Source: Rhizoclosmatium globosum
Lineage: Eukaryota > Chytridiomycota > Chytridiomycetes > Chytridiales > Chytriomycetaceae
Assembly: GCA_002104985.1 (NCBI GenBank)
Contig: MCGO01000060.1
Coordinates: 124,001-188,000, forward strand
Reading direction: 5' to 3'
DNA length: 64,000 nucleotides
A model generated the notes under the pieces. The model was given only the letters and a program-made list of their open reading frames with translations. It searched no databases and was not told the origin of the DNA. The position numbers were made by a program, and so were the translations under genes. Below, one piece after another: positions 54,503 to 64,000 of the stretch (the first letter of the stretch is position 1; each line of letters begins with the position of its first letter).

Positions 54503-57500
54503 ATGCACATCCTACCACTGCTCTCCCTCCTTCCACTCGCATTGGCCATCCAAGGCACCGAGTTCGACATCTGCGTCGCATCACGCTCATCCGGTCTCAG
54601 CGACATCAGCGGAGTCCAACGCCGCTTCGGAACAGACTGGACAAAAGACAACTGGACCGTCCAAGTCGCCCCGACAACCCACTCACAAGCCGTAAAGCCA
54701 AAAGACTCCGACATCGTCATCCGCACCACAAATTACATATCCGAAGAAGGTCCCGTAAACCTCACATACTCATGCCTCCAAAACGTTCCCACGGGCTCGT
54801 ATGCAAAACTGACAAAGGTGATGCAGATCCCGAAGGAGCAGGTTTCCGCTGTGGACGATGGAGTTGTTGCGGTTGATTATTATGTGCACAATCCGTTTTT
54901 TATGGCGGATGGGGCTATTGTTGAGGATGATGGGTTTTTGGATAATTTGGCGGAGACGGCGAGTGTTCCGCTTGGGTATGAGTTTGTGAATTTGACGTTT
55001 GTGGATGCGAAGGGTGGGGTTGTTGCGTGGTTTCTTGATGATAATGGGGGTGGGAATTATAGTACGGCAAAAGGAGTTAGTTCCAGATATATTTATGTTC
55101 CGGAGGGAACACGATCGATTAAGGCTGAAATTTATGGGTCGGTTGGGTCTCCGCAAGATACTTTGCCTTCCAGTTTCTGTATTGGAAGATATTCTGTTTT
55201 CACTTGTAAGTTGTATTTCGTGTTGGTCGTTGGATCTTTAACAGTTTGAATAGACCAGTTTGACATCAAGTTCCGTGACCGAGTTCAAAAGATTGTGAAC
55301 GTCACTTTCATTATCTGTTTGGCTTTCATTGTACTTGTACCTCTGGCAATGCTCGTTGAAACTCGTCGTTACGGAAAGAATGCATTGTAAGTCGTATCAA
55401 CAATACACTCACTCTCATCTTAAACTCTTTTGTCAATATAGGAAAATGATCGACCTCGTTCACACCCAAGGATCTCGCTTGATCCGAGGAATGTTCTTTT
55501 CCCTCTGCGTATCGTTCCTGTATGCAACTTATCAATGGCTTACTGCAAAGAAGGGATCTCCTTACACCGTGATGCCAGTATTCAGTGGTATCGACTCCCA
55601 AAAGCTTGCTTCTTCGCATGCAGTGAAAGCTGTCAAGACTCCCGTTTTCATGCTTTGTTTCTTGATTATTGGTCTCATGTTCTGGCCAATCGCCATGTGT
55701 TACGGACACGTTAACGAAGGCTCTCGTCTTGCTGCGGTGTTGGGATTCTTGGCTGTTTTCAATATTGCGATCTTGCGTGGGTCTTTGCAGTATTTGCAAA
55801 TGAATCCTTTAGATAGTGTGGCGATTGTTGTCTTTTATCACTGTAAGTTCAATGAATTCACGCGTACAAGTTAAGCTAACTCTCTCCTGAAACAGTGATT
55901 GAGCTTTTCGCGTTTATCGCCATTACCGTATACTTTGCCGTCAGCATCGCCCAACCAGGCCGTTTCGAAAGCTACATCCGCAAAACATACTTCCACAACG
56001 CCATCCACGTAACATCCCTCCTCCGCAAAATCACCAACTCCGAACCCCCTAAAACCCCACCCCCAAAACCCTCAACACTCCTCTCCACCCTAAAATCCAA
56101 ATTCACAAAACTCGACGTCCGCCCCATCTGGATCCGCGGCCGCGAACTCAAATCCGAAACAACAACCACCTTCCTAAAAACCTCACTCACACACGCACCC
56201 GTCCGCCTCATCTCCCTCTTCTTCATGATCACGCTGTTCACATACACAGACATGGTCCTCTTCGTCTCCAAGATCTTCAGCGGCTCCCCGCGGATCGCGT
56301 GTGTCCTCGGGACGTCGTCGACGCTCATCACGCGCGCTTTTGATACCGTGTTTCAGGTGCTTGAGGAGATTGGGCAGACGCAGTTGTTTGGCGAGAGTGT
56401 GAGGGAGTCGTTGGGGGATTTGGTGGGGCTTGGGAATATGGTTGATTTGTTTCAGAGGATGGTTCGTGGGAGTTGTGTTTGCGCGTGTTTGATGACGGGG
56501 GGATACTTGTGTTTAATGTTGTGGATTTGGCGATGACTGTGAGGCGGGATGTGGGGAGACTGCGGAAGGGAGATTATGGGTTTTTGTTGGAGGGGGAGAT
56601 GGGGGTTGTTAGTTCTGCTTTCGCGAGTCAGTTTATGGGGATTCAGATTGGGTTTGCGTTTATCGGAACGCTTTGTGAGTTGATTATTTGTGCTTTTGTG
56701 GATTGGATTCTAATCTGGTTTATTATTAGGGACCTTATTCTGTTGTATGTTGATTTGCTTCCTCCTCGCGTGTTTCTTCTCTGTCGAAAAGCTTCGTCGT
56801 TTCTTGTGGGACTGGTTGATGCAGAATGGATTCATTTTAATTGCTGTTGTGGTCTCTTACATCCTTGGAAAGATTCAGCAATACGTTGTCAACCGTTTCT
56901 TCGTCGCTCACTATGAGGTCAAGGTTCCCGAAAAGAACAAGGTTGCTCTTGTTAGCACCAAGTTCTGGCTCAAAAACATCAACAAATATAATCAGATGGA
57001 TTGTAAGTCTTTGTTTGTGTCTGTATCTTGATTCTAACTGTAGACACCAAGACCTCTTTTTGTTCCCCAATCTTATCAATGGTCTCACTACCTTCTTGGG
57101 TCAAATCATGACTACTTTTGTTGCCTCATTCATTTTCTCGTATCGTCTCGATAAGCGTGGCTTGATGCCCATGTTTTCCAAGTATTCTCTTTACCTGTCC
57201 TGGATACTTCAGGAGCACCACCACAACAGTAAGTCTTAGAAGGATCTCAACGGATTCAACTCAACTTTTCTTTTTGCAGATCCAATTGTCCATGTGGCAG
57301 TCAAACTCTTGCGTGACTCTGTCCTGCCAGAAAACCTATCCTCCATTCACGCGTTCACCAACCCTAAACAAGGAGGCACAAAAATCACACGGCAGAACAC
57401 AGTCACATCATTCCGTTACCTCATCTCTGATGAAGAGAATAAGGGCACCTCCACTTCCTTGAACTCTGCCTCTAAACGCGCACGCACAAGATGGTTCCTC

Positions 57501-57752
57501 GCATACACACTCATCAAGAACCCAAATTTGTCAGGATACAGAAAACAACGCGTCCAGGAAACATTGCTGGCTGAGTGGGTCAGTATGAACGAAGCTAAGC
57601 GCATTCGTAAGGAGGTGTTGGAAATGTTTGAGGCGCGGGAAGAGGAAGAGGCTGGCACAATTGTGAATGAGATGCGGGAGAGGGAGAATGAGTTGTGGAA
57701 GTATGAGCGATTGGTCAAGTCGGAGGAGACTACCTTCAAGACTGCTGCTTGA
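54503..57752 (+). CDS. STRA6-like multi-pass membrane receptor with N-terminal ectodomain, copy 1
   Basis: A signal peptide (MHILPLLSLLPLALA) precedes an ectodomain of about 220 residues with several N-glycosylation sites (NWT, NLT, NYS). About nine to eleven hydrophobic segments follow, in about seven exons. The C-terminal part matches the STRA6 family: SYRLDKRGLMPMFSKYSLYL, a short HHHNNPIVHVAVKLL stretch across an intron, and TRWFLAYTLIKNPNLSGYRK, which parallels the ARWGLAYTLLHNPTLQ segment of human STRA6. In animals STRA6 takes up retinol from its carrier. The long ectodomain is not a feature of the animal protein. One base too many in a G run near 56508 breaks the frame (restores GGILVFNVVDLAM). 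The tail is charged and helical. Confidence 0.65.
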
Positions 57753-57876
57753 TTGAGAGAGTTCTTTGGTACAGCTCTTTTACATGAATAAATCAAGCGT
57801 ATTACTTTATTGATTGATGGTTAACAAGACAGTAAGTAATGTCCGAAAACCAACCAACAAACGAATCACACCCAAA

Positions 57877-59196
57877 ATGTTTTCACGCTTTGCCCCACTC
57901 TTGCGCACCAGCACCAGCACCACCACGACCACCGCGCGAACCCTCCTCTGTTCTTCTCGTCTAAGTCTTGTCCAGGCCGTGGTTCCAGCAGTCCTTGAGA
58001 GAAGCCAAGTGAGTGCCAACCCAACTTCACCTTCACTTCGCCAAAGTAGTTTCTAACACGAGTGAAACGCAAGCGCACCTTTGCCTCGATTCCGCCAACT
58101 TCAACTTCAACTTCAACTTCGATTGCCGCCGATGAGTCATCTTCTTTTGTCTCTTCAATCGCATCCGAAGAACCGATTTCGACGTCGTTTGTCGGCGCGT
58201 CTGTTGAGCCGTTTCCTGCTGAAGTGGCTCAGGTTTTGATGGCTGAAATCAATGAAGACGATGTCGAAATTAAACCTGGTTTGTCTTTGGTTTGGTTTGG
58301 TTTGGTTGGTTGGTTGGTTGTTGGTGTTGACCACCTTGAATCACTCTCAGACGGCCTTCTCTACCTTCCTGAAATTAAATACCGTCGTATCTTAAACAAG
58401 GCCTTTGGTCCAGGTGGTTGGGCAATGGTTCCTCGCGGTCCTCACACGGTATCTCAAAAGTCTCTCAGCAGAGAATACGCTCTCTTTTGTCTCGGAAGAT
58501 TTACTGCTATTGCTCGTGGGAACAGGATTGCTTTGATATGGAAAATGGGATGGCAACGGCTTCTGAAGGTTAGTTAAATGCGAGATCTGATTGAATTAGG
58601 ATTCCGAATGAGTTAAGGAAGCGTGAGCAAAGCGAACAAGAAAAGGAGCATGGGCGCACGAGGACTTTTGCAAGTAATCATCCTCCTAATACTTCGTATT
58701 GAGCGAGGAACGAGCGGAATATGGATCGTGTCATACATGCAGTCCTATTTAGTGAGCGCAGCGAACAGATCATTGTTCCTCCACCTTCCACCCACACGCT
58801 TCTAATACAGCAAAATTTTATAGGTGTCAAGTCGAATGCATTGATGAGATGCTGCAAAGACTTGGGAATCGCGTCGGAACTCTGGGATCCAGTCTTTGTT
58901 CGTGACTTCAAGTCGAGAAAGTGTACTCAAGTCTGGGGAACAAACAACAGTGGTCAGAAAAAGTTGTTGTGGAGATTGAATACGCGTACTTTGGAGTATC
59001 CTACAAGGAGGAAGGAGCTGGTGGCGTTCTTCTTATTCGTCGTCGAGTGGTGGAAACTCTACAGCAAGTCGAGCAGCTGGAAGAAGCAATGAGTCGTTTA
59101 ATTGTGAAGTTAGTTTTATTCTTTCGCATCTGTGCAAATACAAAAGTTTATGTATCTTGTATGACTCATGATGAGCTTGTGACAATATGTGAGTGA
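57877..59196 (+). CDS. MGM101: Mitochondrial genome maintenance protein Mgm101
   Basis: Rad52-like single-strand annealing protein of the mitochondrial nucleoid, needed for mtDNA repair. ATG 57877 opens a basic, Ser/Thr-rich presequence ([17 protein letters not shown]) typical of mitochondrial import. After one single-base correction near 58053 the frame continues [19 protein letters not shown] to [11 protein letters not shown]. An intron leads to [30 protein letters not shown] and [19 protein letters not shown] second indel near 58520 precedes [17 protein letters not shown]. Intron 58571-58823 precedes [20 protein letters not shown]. The C-terminal frame after about 58920 is uncertain ([13 protein letters not shown] fits), and the true stop may lie before 59196, because a USP-E promoter site falls at 59162. 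Confidence 0.85.
59162..59168 (+). promoter_or_regulatory. TGACTCA bZIP site upstream of USP-E
   Basis: A perfect TGACTCA ends 65 bp before the USP-E ATG at 59233. It lies at the very end of the open MGM101 frame. Confidence 0.5.
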
Positions 59197-59232
59197 TTGA
59201 TTGGCAAAAGTGCCTCTCCTTGCCCTCCAAAA

Positions 59233-59711
59233 ATGTTTCCTGAACCCACTCGTCACATTCTCGTCGCCATAGTAAGACTTAATTCATACTTCACAGTTCA
59301 CTTAAATAAATCAAAAAACAGGACGGCACCCAAGAATCCCTGGAAGCTCTTACATGGACTCAAACCCATCTCATCGACCCAAACTCAACAACCACTCAAA
59401 TAACTCTCCTCCACGTCCACGAAGGATACTCACCTCCCGCCCAAAATCAATACGCGTCGTTCGCAAGGCAACACGCAGAACAAGAACGTCGTCACAGTGC
59501 ATCTCTCCTCAAACACGCTGTATCCCACCTTCCTACAACCTTAAACGTGAACACAGTGTCGAAACCCGGGGACCCACGAACAGTCATTGTCGACACTGCG
59601 AAAGAGATGCAACGTATCCATGGAAACGTGACGGTTGTGGTTGGACGTAGAGCAAAGGGAAAGAAGGGGTATTTCGAAGGGAGTGTGAGTGATTTGTCGT
59701 TAGAGAGGTGA
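59233..59711 (+). CDS. Small UspA-like protein, USP-E
   Basis: This two-exon gene is hidden by its intron. Exon 1 from ATG 59233 reads MFPEPTRHILVAI; the intron is GTAAGA...AACAG; exon 2 starts DGTQESLEALTWTQTHLI. The strand-helix order of UspA is clear (HILVAIDGTQES, QITLLHVHEGYSPP, VTVVVGRRAKGKKGYFEGSVSDL). The nucleotide loop is VVGRRAKGKKGYFEGS, a shortened G-x2-(A)-x-GS form, and the protein stops just after VSDLSLER. The usual last strand (CPVxIxKP) is therefore missing. It is shorter (about 135 residues) than its sisters and probably does not bind ATP in the standard way. Confidence 0.65.
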
Positions 59712-60039
59712 GAGAGGGGTGTGTTGTTGTTGTGAACTTGGCGTGAATAAAAAATGGTTGATGGAATGGTATCAACATTCTTTGAAAAGTAGGGTTCATT
59801 TTTTTTGATCGAGACGAGCTAGAAGCGTGCTTTCCTAAATTGGTCGTTGTATCGGTGGCGCTCGCTGTGACTCAACTTCAATACCAGGCGCGTGCAGCTG
59901 GAAATTCGAGGAAAATTCGAAATTTGACTCATTTCGGATGTGTTTATTTGTTCCGTGTTCCGAACGCCTATAAAGGGCGTCAATGGTTCGCTACAGATGT
60001 CCCCCCATCCATCCAAACAAACCCAAACACAAAACAAAA
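59712..60039. other. Intergenic region upstream of USP-F
   Basis: About 330 bp holding the USP-F promoter, with two TGACTCA sites and a TATA box listed separately. No coding frame is supported. Confidence 0.5.
59868..59975 (+). promoter_or_regulatory. USP-F promoter: two TGACTCA sites and TATA box
   Basis: TGACTCA at 59868-59874 and 59925-59931, then TATAAAG at 59969-59975, 65 bp before the ATG at 60040. Same architecture as USP-A, USP-D and USP-G. Confidence 0.65.
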
Positions 60040-60617
60040 ATGACTGCTGACGAGATCCAAGTCCAAGGTTCCGCTCCATACAAGAGAACAATTGCTATCG
60101 CGATTGACGCTTCCAAGTTCTCAGACTACGCTTTCCACTGGGCTCTTGAGCACTACCTCCGAAAGACGACTACGTCCTCCTCTTGAACGTCCAGCACCAC
60201 ACTACAAGACCCATGGGAATCAACTCTGGTTTGGACGCACCTACCGACACAGCCGTCTCTTCATCACCACAGAAAGAGTCACACGATCTGTTGACAAAGT
60301 ACGCTAAACTCTTGGCTGAGAGGGAATACGCGTACAAGGCGGTTTGTATCGACCCTGGGTTCCTGTCTCCAAAGGAAAGCATTGTCCGCGAGGTAGCTAC
60401 ACTGAACGCGACGGCTTTGATTGTTGGAAGCCGCGATCAGGATGTGTTGAGTAGAGGGTTCTTGGGAAGTGTCAGTGATTACTGTGCGCATCACTGTCAC
60501 TGCCCAGTGTTGATTGCCAAGCCGAGTGAGGAGGAAGCTGTGAAGATGAAGGCTCATGATGAAGCTTATATTCGGACTTTTAAGTTTCCACCTGCTTCTG
60601 CTGTTATGATTTTGTGA
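60040..60617 (+). CDS. Universal stress protein (UspA domain), USP-F (one base missing)
   Basis: ATG 60040 (MTADEIQVQGSAPYKRTIA) is nearly identical in layout to USP-A and USP-G. The frame breaks near 60163 within HYLRKDDYVLLLNVQHH: CTCCGAAAGACGACTACG lacks one base relative to the sisters. After that the frame is open to TGA 60617. The ATP loop is VGSRDQDVLSRGFLGS: the second Gly of G-x2-G is Asp, the only such change among the clear copies, so nucleotide binding may be weakened. VSDYCAHHCHCPVLIAKP follows. Since one indel in a close paralogue is the only break, sequencing error is likely. Confidence 0.8.
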
Positions 60618-60990
60618 GAGAATTTTTTTGGTGTGATTCTAGCCAAATAAACGTGTACATTTATCCGATCATTTTTCAAAGATTTCAAGTGTAAAACGTT
60701 GCGCAATTTGCACGGAGAGGTTGTTAAGTTGAAAGCGGTGCCATCCAAGGTGTTGAAACATCGTCAGTCAGCGCAAGAAGTATAATATTCGCAGTAAAAT
60801 GTTCATCAAAGGAAGTAATCCGAAAAGTAAGGCTCTTCGTGGCGTTGAACAGTTTACAGTCTGATCATTGTTGTTGGGTGGCGTTCCGAAATTGTCAGTG
60901 TTTGTAACGTTGACTCATCGCGGGAGACATATTAAAGCTGTCACGATCAACCTCGAATCCCACCAAAAAAAGAGACAACAAATAATTAAG
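60618..60990. other. Intergenic region upstream of USP-G
   Basis: About 370 bp with one bZIP site (listed separately) and a weak AT-rich element (ATATTAAAG) 55-60 bp before the start. No gene. Confidence 0.5.
60911..60917 (+). promoter_or_regulatory. TGACTCA bZIP site upstream of USP-G
   Basis: A perfect TGACTCA ends 73 bp before the ATG at 60991, just upstream of the AT-rich ATATTAAAG element. Confidence 0.55.
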
Positions 60991-61575
60991 ATGACTGCTG
61001 ACGAGATCCACAACGCAACCGAAATTCAAGGTGCTGCCCCATACAAGCGAACAATTGCCATCGCCCTTGACTCTTCAAAGTTCTCCGAGTATGCCTTTTA
61101 CTGGGCCCTTGAGCATTACCTTCGCCAAGACGACTACGTACTTCTCTTGAACGTCCAGCACTCCTCAGGCAACGCTGTCATCGATCCACCTCTAGGTCAC
61201 TCCGAATCAACCGAAACGACTCCAAAGCAAGAAAGTTACACTCTCCTCTCGCATTACGCAAAGATCCTTTCCGAGGCCAAGTACGCTTACAAGGAAGTCT
61301 CGATTCATCCTGAACGCGTGTCAGTTAAGGAGAGTATCGTCCGCGCTGTTCATGAATTGCACGCAACAGCCTTGATTGTCGGTAGCAGAGGTGCTGATGC
61401 GTTTACTAGAGGGTTCCTTGGAAGTGTTTCTGATTATTGTGCTCATCACGCTCACTGCCCTGTTTTGATTGCAAAGCCAGATGAAGAGGAGGCAAAGAAG
61501 TGGAACCAGAAGTCCGTTGATGTTTCTGCTTACGCCCAAGCTTTTAAGTTGCCATATGCTTCATTGATTGTTTAA
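60991..61575 (+). CDS. Universal stress protein (UspA domain), USP-G
   Basis: ATG 60991 (MTADEIHNATEIQGAAPYKR) is almost the same start as USP-A at 48299, its closest relative, although the two lie 12 kb apart on opposite strands. UspA fold: RTIAIALDSSKFSEYAFYWALEHYL and VLLLNVQHSS, then the ATP loop VGSRGADAFTRGFLGS (G-x2-G-x9-GS complete) and VSDYCAHHAHCPVLIAKP. Intact single exon. An upstream in-frame ATG at 60868 lacks homology to the sisters and overlaps the promoter site, so it is not used. Confidence 0.88.
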   Translation: MTADEIHNATEIQGAAPYKRTIAIALDSSKFSEYAFYWALEHYLRQDDYVLLLNVQHSSGNAVIDPPLGHSESTETTPKQESYTLLSHYAKILSEAKYAYKEVSIHPERVSVKESIVRAVHELHATALIVGSRGADAFTRGFLGSVSDYCAHHAHCPVLIAKPDEEEAKKWNQKSVDVSAYAQAFKLPYASLIV

Positions 61576-61746
61576 ATTGTTTATAGAATATGTTATTTTC
61601 CAATAAAAATTAAATTAGTATTGATTTGTTGTGTGCCGAATGTTCTGCTCATCTGCTGCTTGAACCATTGATGTTCAATTTTGGTGTTCTGCTCAAGCAC
61701 ATTCAAAAATCAAAAAACCGAGTGTGACCAAATTGAGAACACAATC

Positions 61747-64000
61747 ATGTCTAAATTGAGTTCCTCTTTCCGTATGCTACTCCTGACTCTTGCCCTGGTC
61801 GTCTTGCCAGTTGCCGCTCAGATGGATGTTCTCGTCAATCTCTATATAGACGAGCAAACATCTGGGTATGAAAACATTGCGCCAAACTCTTACGACACAA
61901 ACTTTCGGCTCGCTTCTGACAAGTGGACAACGTATTTAGCTCCGCTATCTGCGTATGAGGACCCAAGAAACTCTACCGGAAGGCAGGAGCCTCACCACTT
62001 CACTGGGAAATACACTGATACGGTGAAGAAATCAGTTGCTTACTCATGCATACAAAATACTGGAAAGAACTTGAGTGAGGTGCTTGTTGTTTCGAGAGTC
62101 CTCACCATTCCGACTGGTTCTTTACATTTGGTTGACGGTGGAGTGCTGGCCATGGACTATTTCATTGATGTTCCTATAAAAGGATTGTTGATGGGAGGGT
62201 ACGACGACAATGCAAATGGGCTTGGCGGACTTGGCGGAGTTGGCGTTGTGAGTTAAAATACGAAAACATAGACAAAGCACTCACCATTATTTTTGATGAC
62301 AGGTTTACATCTCGTTCATGGACGAGAAAGGTAAAGTCCTTCAAGAAGACTTTGATGTCGACGAAGACGGAGCTGCAGAATTCCAGATTGTGTCAGGGGC
62401 AATGGACACGTACGAAATAATGATCCCGCGAGGAACAAGAAGTCTCAAAATAACAGTCGTTGCGGCTAATACACCTGTCTTTTGTATTGGAAAGTTTTCT
62501 GTCTTTCTGTTCAAGTTTGCAATGGAGAACGCGGAGCAAATGCAACAGGTTGTGAATATTACTTTCATAATTGCAACTGCTATGATATTTGTTGTTCCTA
62601 TTCTTTTGTGGGCTATTGCGAAAAGGGAAAGGGATGGAAAGAAGCGTTTGTAAGTCTTTCCTCATGAATTGAATGTCTTTAACGTTTTGATTCAATCAAG
62701 GAAAATGCTTGACTTAGTTCACGTTCAAGGATCTCGTGTTATTCGAGCAGTTTATTTTATTCTCTCAGTCTCGTTTCTTTTCAAAACATATCAGTGGCTT
62801 ACAGCCCCACAAAGTTCGAAACTTGGGACTCTACCAATTTTCTCAGGAATCAGTTCAAATAGCCTCAATTCAAGTACTGCTACCAAAGTATTGAAGACTC
62901 CTGTGTTTATGCTCTGTTTCCTTGCGATCGGGCTTCTGTTTTGGCCTATTGCCATGTGCTACGCGCACATTAATGAAGGTAACTTCTGACCCATTACTGT
63001 AATCGAATTTGTAACTAATTTTTGGATGCGAAGGATCGCGTGTTGCCGCTGTATTTGGGCTGTTGGCAACCGCCAATATGGCCATCTTGAGAATGGGAAT
63101 TCAGTACTTGCAGCACAATCCACTGGAGACTATGTTGAAAGACGCTTTATACCAATGTAAGTTCATGCTGATACATCGGTACTTCTTGACATATTTTACG
63201 TAGCAATCGAAATCTTAGCATATTTAACCGTCGTTGTATACTTTGCTTTTTCTATTATTGAGGTGTGTGGTTTCGACTTTCGCTGTCCTTCATTAATGAT
63301 CACCATCAGCCTGGTCGATTTGAAAACGTGATTCGTAAAACAAATTTTCGAAACGCAATCCATGTGATGGGATTACTGCGTAAGATTGATGTTCCGCCTG
63401 TAAAATTGTCAGATATTGAGGAGGCGGAAAAGAAACCGCTTGGAATCGGTGAAAGAATCAAGCAACTTGTTTTCGGAAGGGTGAGCATACCACTTCTTTT
63501 AAACATTTGCTGATAGTACGCGAAGGACCTTCGGCCAATTTGGGTACGGGGACGAAAGTATCAAGGAGAATCTTTAAAAAGCAAGATTCGAACTCGCCTG
63601 TTGAAAGCTCCAACTCGATTGATTGCCGCAATGTTCATGATGTTCATTTTCACATACGTCCAGTTTGTTTTGTAAGTGTTTTCTCGACGCTATTCCCAAT
63701 CATTAATGTGGTCCAACAGCTTCCTTGATAAAGTTTTCTCCGATACTCCACAATATTCTTGTCAACTTGGCCTCGCTACAAGCTCAATGGCGCAAGCGTT
63801 TTCTTTAGTCAGCAAAGTCGTGGGGATGATCGTAAATGTTCCTTTGTTTGGGGCTACATTGACTGGCGCGTTGAGCTCGTTCAAGAACATTGGAAATCCG
63901 ATCATTCTGCTCAAGAATATGATTAATGGTTCTGCTGTTGCTGCTTGTGTGATTAGCGCTGCTATTTTGGTGTTCAACATGATCGACTTGGCATTTGTTT
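61747..64000 (+). CDS. STRA6-like multi-pass membrane receptor, copy 2 (cut by right window edge)
   Basis: This is a paralogue of the gene at 54503-57752 with the same plan. ATG 61747 gives a signal peptide (SFRMLLLTLALVVLPVAAQ) and an ectodomain with EPHHFTGKYTDTVKKSVAYS and PRGTRSLKITVVAANTPVFC. The membrane part follows: NITFIIATAMIFVVPILLW, KMLDLVHVQGSRVIRAVYF, KTYQWLTAPQ, TPVFMLCFLAIGLLFWPIAM and QPGRFENVIRKTNFRNAIHV. Introns fall at positions matching copy 1, plus one extra before SRVAAVFGLL and one before QPGRF. The conserved STRA6 C-terminal segment lies beyond the window. No frame correction is needed in the visible part. Confidence 0.6.

Noticed and set aside
60868..60990. Upstream start for USP-G
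   Set aside because: The extra residues have no counterpart in the sister genes and overlap the promoter motif at 60911.

Overview
The window is fungal nuclear DNA, most likely from a zoosporic, chytrid-like fungus. It has many short GT-AG introns (about 35-300 nt), fungal genes (Mpe1, Alg1, Pab1, Mgm101, Oca-type phosphatase, Atg22-like and PTR2-like transporters) and an axonemal dynein intermediate chain (DNAI4/WDR78-like), which is expected only in a lineage that keeps flagella. Species cannot be told from the sequence alone.

Layout. 1-4.4 kb: four arylamine N-acetyltransferase (NAT) copies, one cut by the window edge and two run together in one reading frame, around a GNAT acetyltransferase. 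4.6-7.2 kb: a VOC/glyoxalase-fold protein and the CPF subunit Mpe1. 7.6-19.6 kb: two Atg22-like transporters separated by an Oca/Siw14-type phosphatase, then two POT peptide transporters separated by a TAF1A-like Pol I factor. 20-24.2 kb: a ZnF-UBP deubiquitinase divergent from ALG1. 24.4-28.9 kb: four tandem seven-TM receptor-like genes. 29.3 kb: tRNA-Glu. 29.8-31.4 kb: a small orphan gene and a degenerate TraB-like gene. 31.5-34.0 kb: an intact Crypton-like tyrosine recombinase beside the 3' end of a mitochondrial-type beta-ketoacyl-ACP synthase gene. 36.1-41.4 kb: six tandem secreted bulb-type lectin genes. 41.5-47.2 kb: DNAI4 and poly(A)-binding protein. 47.7-61.6 kb: seven universal stress protein (USP) genes interleaved with an esterase, a Ras-like GTPase, MGM101 and a STRA6-like receptor. 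From 61.7 kb: a second STRA6-like receptor, cut by the right edge.

Three things stand out. (1) The lectin genes carry a 22- or 28-nt microexon that encodes the DxNxVxY core of the mannose-binding signature, and a second intron sits at the homologous point of the second lectin repeat. Four of the promoters share spaced GATT(G/C)G motifs. (2) Six of the seven USP genes have a perfect TGA(C/G)TCA bZIP site within about 170 bp of the start, and the seventh has a one-mismatch version, so the cluster looks like a local stress regulon. (3) The window is rich in surface and sensing families in lineage-specific pairs or arrays: 7TM receptors, STRA6-like receptors with a large ectodomain, and secreted lectins.

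Caution: many genes, including ones expected to be essential (PAB1, ALG1, MPE1, MGM101), need single-base frame corrections. This fits residual indel errors in a long-read assembly better than mass pseudogenisation. Gene spans below therefore cover the whole homologous region, and exon limits are hand-inferred from splice consensus and family conservation.
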